From Centroberyx gerrardi (lineage: Eukaryota; Chordata; Actinopteri; Beryciformes; Berycidae): DNA of 64,000 nucleotides. This document shows positions 58,156 to 64,000 of this stretch, piece by piece (the stretch's first letter is position 1; each line of letters begins with the position of its first letter). The translations under genes and the position numbers were made by a program. Where the stretch lies: the NCBI RefSeq assembly GCF_048128805.1, contig NC_136000.1, positions 18,565,796 to 18,629,795 on the forward strand, in the 5' to 3' direction. The notes below the pieces were generated by a model, which did no database searches, was not told the origin of the DNA, and saw only the letters and a list, made by a program, of their open reading frames with translations.

Positions 58156-59717
58156 GTTATGAGCAATGGGCTTTTTGGAGGGTTGTAATGTCAGTGCACT
58201 GGAGGTTTATTCTTAAAAAAAGGCACTTCAGCAGCAGATAACCACTGCAGCTCCTGAGGACTGGATTCACCTTTCCCTGACTAAAGTCTTTCAAACTCAG
58301 GTAGTTCATGCAGTGAGGAAATTCTGGGTCACCAGTGCACACAGTAAATCTGTGAAGCATACTGTATAACCATGCACCAGTGTTGGTTTATGCTGAACTG
58401 GCATAGGGTTTTGAATGACTGATTGATTAAATGATATCCATTTCACAAAATGTAAATTAGAAAACCATATTTTAAGAATAGTATGTTTATTATTACTGTA
58501 CTTGTAATGCTCAATATTGCCAGAGTAGCTAAAAGAGTCTATAATTCGCATGTCTTCTGTATGACTCATGTGCCTGCAATATAAAACTGTAATTGTAAGT
58601 CTAAAACTGTTATGATTGTATAATCTGTGACATCATCGAGAAAGAAAACCTGGAGCTGCCCCATCAGCAGTGTATTGGAAACTGATTTTTATCATCATTA
58701 AAAGGCAAATTTAGGTCAGTCAGTCACTAGTCACAGTGTACAGCACTTGAGAACATAATGTTCTTCAAATCATGCCTGTTCTCCACTGGATTGTTATTGA
58801 GCAGTATCTGATTCATAAAAGGAAGTTAGAGATTAAGAAAATGTAATGAATGTTACGAATCTTGACACCATAGATGCTTTTCCCACAATCCTCTCTGTGT
58901 ATTTGGAAAGAACTAGAAGTTATCGGCACAAATGTGCTGTTGAGCTGTGCAGGATCTGAACTTGTTTTGGACCGATAAATGTTTTCACCAAATGAGCTTC
59001 ATTTCAGTTTAGTGCTGACGTCTCTGAAGCAGTGTGAGAGCCTGCGTCACCCTGGGTGTCAACAGAGTTCAGGTCCCAATTGTTGTCAGTAGAGCAGCTC
59101 CAGCCTTTGTCTCTTGATGAAAATACAGATTAGTCTGTGGCTCGGCTCTCTTGTGCCTCGTTTTGGGAGAGGCTTGTTTATTTTCACACATCCAGTCTCA
59201 GCTTCCCAACATCGCAGGAAACACATGAATATTCTGTGGCTGTGGATGTCTGATTGTTGATATGTTAAACCTTGAAACCTCACAAGGTTTGGCTAGATCA
59301 GACCCACTGATCTAGTGGCTTGGCTTTGTCCAATCATAAGTGTCCATTTTACAAAACCAAATTGCCATTGTGCATTTCTGAATAAAACAAATCCAAGCAC
59401 TCCTAGAACTTAGTGACTGACACTGAAAAATGTGAATATGTACTGTATGTTTATTGAACATGTGGACTAAATGTGAAGATGTGATACAGAAAGGCATTTT
59501 TTTTGTAGATTATCTAAATTCTGGGTAAATGCAAAAATGGTTTGTTGGAGATGCTATAAATGGAAAGCTCATAATACATCTTGATGTAAAGCATAAAAGA
59601 TCTCAAAATTGATGTCTGCTGTGATTGTCAAAAATTATATGAAGCAATGTGACCAGTATATAAAGTTGTGTTTTTATAAAATTATGAATTATAGAGGCCT
59701 GTGTGTATACCCTCTCT
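58156..59717. other. Convergent 3' UTRs of fam185a and fbxl13
   Basis: No coding sequence was seen. A plus-strand AATAAA at 59381-59386 (with ATTAAA near 58698 as an earlier option) and a minus-strand signal (TTTATT) at 59450-59455 point toward each other about 65 bases apart. The two transcripts may therefore nearly touch or overlap. Confidence 0.5.
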
Positions 59718-60248
59718 TCAGTTCCTGCTCTTGTCATCCCCGAGTGCTGGCTCCTCCCCTTCCCAAGTGTCATCAGTCTTGCCGGGTTTTCTGATTGGCT
59801 GCACCATCTGGCCCATGTTGTTGTATCCGAACCAGTAGGGAGGGTCGTCGTTGCTGTGCTCCCAGTACTGCACACGTGGCTGCAGCCTCAAGGCTGCCAG
59901 CCTGATGGAGATATTCACTGGTCAGTAGTGTTTTCACTGCAGCACTTTCACTGCAGAAGGTTTGTAAGTGTGTGCCTTACTTGGAGATGCCGCTGCAGCA
60001 GGCCATGGTGACGGAGCTGAGTGGAGGACAGTTCCTTTCTAAGTGGCGGAGGGAGCGATCTGTGAGAAGCACACAGCCGCTCACATCAAGCTCTCGCAGG
60101 TACTGAGCTCCACCTGCCAGATACTGCACCGCCATATCTGTCATCTGAGGCAGGGCAGAAGAAAACAGGAAAATGTGGCATGAATGAACAGGAGAAACAG
60201 ATAGACTATAGTCAGGGAACATTCAAAGAATTCAAAAATTCAAACTGA

Positions 60249-60298
<50 letters not shown>

Positions 60299-61003
60299 CT
60301 TGGGACAACCTGACATTCGCAGTGTGACTAGACCTCTGCAGTAGAACGAAAGCGCTCTGATGGCCAGGTCAGACAGAGCCACACAGTGAGACACGTCAAC
60401 ATGTTCCAGGTCTCTCACATGCTTGCAGAGCTTCTACCCTCAAATGGAAAGAATGAGAAGAGAGAGAGAGAGGAAAACGGTGAACGATGAATTGATGAGA
60501 AATTGATGAGAAACGGGATGTGAATTGATGAGATCTACATGTAGACAACCAGAGGTGCCTTCTGAGGAGGGGGGGTCATGGAAACAGAAACAACTGCACA
60601 AATTAAACAAATGACATATTTGGTCCCCATGTCTACAGTCTAGCTAGATGTGTACCTCTAAGCCAATGTCTGTGATATAGACACACTCGGTGAGAACCAC
60701 CTTCTTCAAGTGAATTCCCTTGAGAGCGGCCAGTCCCTAAAAATACAAATATCAAGTTACAGTTTGTTCACCAAAAGGGCTACTTTATAATTTTCTTTCT
60801 GAGGGAATGTGATCAGTGATTTTCCTCATTTGTAAAGTCCACAGGTGAGCGCAGACATGCTCACAGCACCTGATCCTGGATGTTACAACCACTGATGTCA
60901 AGGGAGGAGATGGAGCTGCCACTCAGCCACTCCAGACCGCCGTCAGTCAGCCTCTCACAGTAACTCAAATTGAGGTGGTGCAGTTTACACAACCTGATGA
61001 ATT

Positions 61004-61052
<49 letters not shown>

Positions 61053-63917
61053 GAGCTGCTAAGTGTCACTGCACAACAGACCAGAGTGAGATCTGTGTGA
61101 GTGTGTGCAGTCATGTACCTTTGAGCAATCCTCATGACAGAGATGTCATTGATGAGGCTGCAGTGAGTCACATTCAGCTCCCGCACTTTGGAGGCCGAGG
61201 AACCTTCAGTCAGATAACGCATCCCTGTATCGCCCACCCTGAAATACAAACACAGTGAACACTAGGGATGGGACTATATATTGAAATTCAATATATCCCA
61301 ATACAAAAATGTGACAATACGTATTCTGGGGCAGAAAATGAATCGCGATATTAGCTACATTTTCTTTCTTCTGCTGTAGTAATCACAAATGAGACGGCTT
61401 ACCCATCACCATTTCACAAGCTCTCCATTCAAATTATATTATTTGCACTTTGTAATGACATTTTTAAATTGTTGTTTACATTCTGGCAAGAAATTGCTGG
61501 AAAGATCTGTGGCTCAGAAATAAACATAATTCTGTCATATTTTGTTGTCACTGAACCTTTATTTATTACATCGTATCATGGTTGTATTGAACCATAACGC
61601 GTATCGAATCATATCGTGAGATAAGCATATCGTCCCATCCCTAGTAAACACACATTAAGTAATGCAATCTAATGTAAGAGTGTAGCATAGGTTTCACTGA
61701 ATATACAGGGTGTAACAGACTAAAGACGTTACAGACGCATTTCCACAGCCTCAAAGATTTACACACACACTTGTTGCAGTGTGAGATGTCCAGGTACTGC
61801 AGGTTCTTGAGGCTGGCCATATATTTGAGGCTGGCATCAGTCATTCTGGGGCATTCTGCAGCATGGAGCCTGCGGAGGCCTTGTGAGCTGCGACACAGGG
61901 CCTTCCAGCCGACGTCTGTCAGGCAGTCATTACCTGGAAGACACACAGGTGTGGAACAGACAGAATAACAGAACAAGCGTTATGCCTTTTCCTGTGCATA
62001 ATGGAATTACAGGTCGCACAAAACTCAAAAAAAAAATTATCTCACCCTCTGTACTGAAAGTCTTGAGTTTGGCAACTTCAGCGATGGCTTTGAAGGCGGT
62101 GTCAGACAGATGAGGAGTATCCAGAAGTGAAACGGCAGACAGAGAGCGACATTTGGCAAGCAGAGCCTGTTGGACAAGACAAGACTGAGACAGCAACTTT
62201 CTTCTCTGCTGTGAGGGAATGCAGGCATATGAACAATAGATACTTCATGAGTTGACAACATGAATTCACTATTCTATTCTATTCTTTTTTTGGGCATGTT
62301 GCTTTACTAGATAGTCACAGTAGAGAGTGCCACTGCAATTAGGACTTAGCCTTAATGGTACACGCTCTACCGATTGAGCCACCGGGGTGCCCCATATTCT
62401 ATTCTATTCTATTATATTCTATTATATTCTATTCTATTCCTCTGTGCTGGGTATTCTCTGTTGAACATTCCAGAGCTGTGATGCTATACCTGCATTAAAC
62501 CTGAAACGTGTTAGAACATACTTACCAAAACACAGCTATCTGACAGAGTGGGCATGTCATTGATCACAATATCTTTGAGTAAAGGACATCCCGCAGAAAT
62601 GTATCTGAACCCATTCACTGTCATCTGGAGGGAAAGAGAGGAAGAGGGAAGAATATATATCTCCATGTTGGAATCTAAACCATTTGGCTGCCTGCATGCA
62701 GTTTCCCTCCCTCTCCTCACTTTTTCTTCATCCAGTAATGTGAAACCATACCATCTGGAGCCAAACCAACACACACTCCCAGAGGGAAGTGTGTTTATAT
62801 GTTGAGGTGGATGTGTGTGATGTTATGGAGTGTGCACGTGGTGGGTGGGTGGGCCAGAGTTTTTTTAGTATAATCCCAACCCTCCACTCTCTCTCTCCTT
62901 CAGATCTCTGTTCATTCTCCCGGGGAAACAGTTAGAGTACAAGCCCCAACCTGTGTACAGCTAGAGACAGGAGGGGACTCGCAAGTCCAAGCAGAGAGGA
63001 GTGACTACATTTATTTAAAGGCTGTGACCTGACTGCAGCTGGAGTGGACAGAGGAGAGAATATATACAGAACAAAGAGGAGCATACCAACTGACCTGAGT
63101 GCAGCCGGACAGATTGAGGTGGATGAGATTGTGGCAGCCTTTCCCTGTGCTCAGGTACTGAAAACCTTTATCTGTGACTCTATAGCAGTAGGCCAGACTC
63201 AGGTACTGGAGGTTCAGGCAGCTCCTGTCCAAAACCAGGAGTTAGATTAGTAATACAAGAAATCGAAGACAAATTATGTGTGTTTAAGCTTTTTGTAGGT
63301 TATTGTTGTTTGTTTTTGTTGTTGCTGTTGATTTTTAGCCAAGTAAAAAGTGCAGAGGTGTATTCTGGAAAGGAGCAGTGCACATCATCAGCACACATAA
63401 CAACATCACATTTTGAATGAAAGTGGATACTTTGTCCGGGGAAATGTGAAATTTTCCAAAATATTCTGCATAACAATAGTAACCATGAAAGAGAGCTGCT
63501 GACAGAAAACTGAGGTTTTGAGTTGAAATAATTGAAATGCTTTGAACCCCCAAATTCAATAACATGGCAATCATAAGTCAGCCATTTTAGTTATGAGAGC
63601 AGCATCCACTCCTCTAAATAACTATGATATAACGGCACTGGGCAAGCTGTTTGTTTTCATGACATGAAATACAAGCTGGCAGTTGGCTGTGTCTTGGAGG
63701 AACAGAAACGGGGCTGATTCTGGGAATGTAGGGGCAGGAGGCCAGAAAGGGGGCGTCATACAGGAATTTTTGGATCATTTGGACACTGAGTGAGCTGGGG
63801 GACAGTATACGTTTACCTGGACAGCTCTCTCACAGCTCTGTTTGTCACAAGTGTGCAAGACAGATTCAAGTAGAGCAGGCTGGGACAGCCCTCGACTATT
63901 CTCTGAACCATCATGTC
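59718..63917 (-). CDS. fbxl13: F-box and leucine-rich repeat protein 13 / dynein regulatory complex subunit 6, C-terminal part
   Basis: Eleven exons in transcript order: 63917-63817, 63224-63095, 62624-62526, 62166-62046, 61933-61771, 61238-61119, 60993-60870, 60736-60656, 60430-60299, 60144-59981, 59901-59718, in phase, about 472 residues. The F-box and N-terminus lie beyond the window. The exons encode cysteine-containing leucine-rich repeats: NLQYLSLAYCYRVTDKGFQY, INDMPTLSDSC, LHAAECPRMTDASLKYMA, RELNVTHCSLINDISVM, LNLSYCERLTDGGLEWL, LEHVDVSHCVALSDLAIRAL, LDVSGCVLLTDRSLRHL. The tail NDDPPYWFGYNNMG aligns with human FBXL13 NTNDPPRWFGYDREG. FBXL13 is DRC6 of the nexin-dynein regulatory complex in motile cilia and is also reported as an SCF substrate receptor. 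Introns hold a hAT element and a SINE. The acceptor at 60431-60432 is weak. Confidence 0.93.
60249..60298. repeat. (GT)n microsatellite at an fbxl13 exon edge
   Basis: GT repeat ending directly at the minus-strand splice donor of the exon that starts at 60299. On the transcript it is a CA repeat beginning within a few bases of the 5' splice site. Confidence 0.95.
61005..61050. repeat. (CA)n microsatellite near an fbxl13 splice acceptor
   Basis: CA on the plus strand, 12 bases upstream (transcript sense) of the acceptor for the exon beginning at 60993. Confidence 0.95.
61263..61643. mobile_element. hAT-type non-autonomous element in fbxl13 intron
   Basis: The ends are tagggatgggac and gtcccatcccta, perfect 12-base inverted repeats. 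Flanks gtgaacac (61255-61262) and gtaaacac (61644-61651) match at 7 of 8, an 8-base duplication typical of hAT elements. The interior is AT-rich with no coding frame. Confidence 0.85.
62284..62394 (-). mobile_element. tRNA-derived SINE, internally shortened
   Basis: Read on the minus strand it begins ggggcaccccggtggctcaa, then tcggtagagcgtgtacc, a tRNA-like A-box head. It ends in ctatctagtaaagcaacatg followed by cccaaaaaaa. Head and tail are those of a widespread fish SINE, but the middle with the B box is missing, so the copy is deleted. Both flanks are ATTCT pentanucleotide repeats. Confidence 0.7.
62394..62440. repeat. (ATTCT)n pentanucleotide repeat
   Basis: Imperfect ATTCT repeats, with further units on the other side of the SINE at about 62269-62285. 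Confidence 0.85.
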
Positions 63918-64000
63918 CTATTAAAGAGCACAGTTAGAAATGTCAAGTCCTGTTCACCTTCCCAGCAAGGCACCTGTAACACGTGTGTAAAGCACAGTAT

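Overview
This is vertebrate nuclear DNA, most likely from a teleost fish. It carries multi-exon genes with GT-AG introns, short hAT-type inverted-repeat transposons, a tRNA-derived fish SINE, long CA/CT microsatellites, and protein sequences that align by eye with human WNK1, RAD52, PRR5, TMEM60, RSBN1L, FGL2, FAM185A and FBXL13. I saw no bacterial, CRISPR or viral features. Exon borders were placed by hand from splice sites and reading phase. Within every gene all internal phases agree, but a border could still be off by a codon.

Layout: (1) 1046-12433 (+): the 3' part of wnk1, from the kinase C-lobe to the stop codon. (2) 16339-20624 (-): rad52, complete, facing wnk1 tail to tail as in mammals. 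(3) 24116-29774 (+): prr5 (Protor-1, an mTORC2 subunit), with two possible N-termini. (4) 31916-32320 (+): tmem60. (5) 34670-41710 (-): rsbn1l, with a very long charged C-terminal tail, facing tmem60. (6) 47103-52971 (+): an fgl2 gene in which a roughly 1,200-residue low-complexity block sits between the normal FGL2 N-terminus and the fibrinogen-like domain. (7) 54975-58155 (+): fam185a. (8) 59718-63917 (-): the C-terminal leucine-rich-repeat half of fbxl13 (drc6), which continues beyond the window.

The genes are not an operon and do not form one pathway. WNK1 and PRR5 are both signalling proteins (ion transport and mTORC2), RAD52 acts in DNA repair, RSBN1L is a putative histone demethylase, FGL2 is secreted, and FBXL13 is a ciliary/F-box protein. 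The gene order joins blocks that lie on human 12p13, 22q13, 7q11.23 and 7q22.

The most unusual object is the giant fgl2 first exon, about 4.1 kb of open frame. It encodes a charged helix-like segment, a Ser/Thr-rich segment and a Pro/Lys/Asp/Gln repeat segment, and it is joined to the fibrinogen domain by a GC-AG intron. A small relic of the same repeat lies about 1.1 kb downstream of the gene, directly beside a perfect hairpin.
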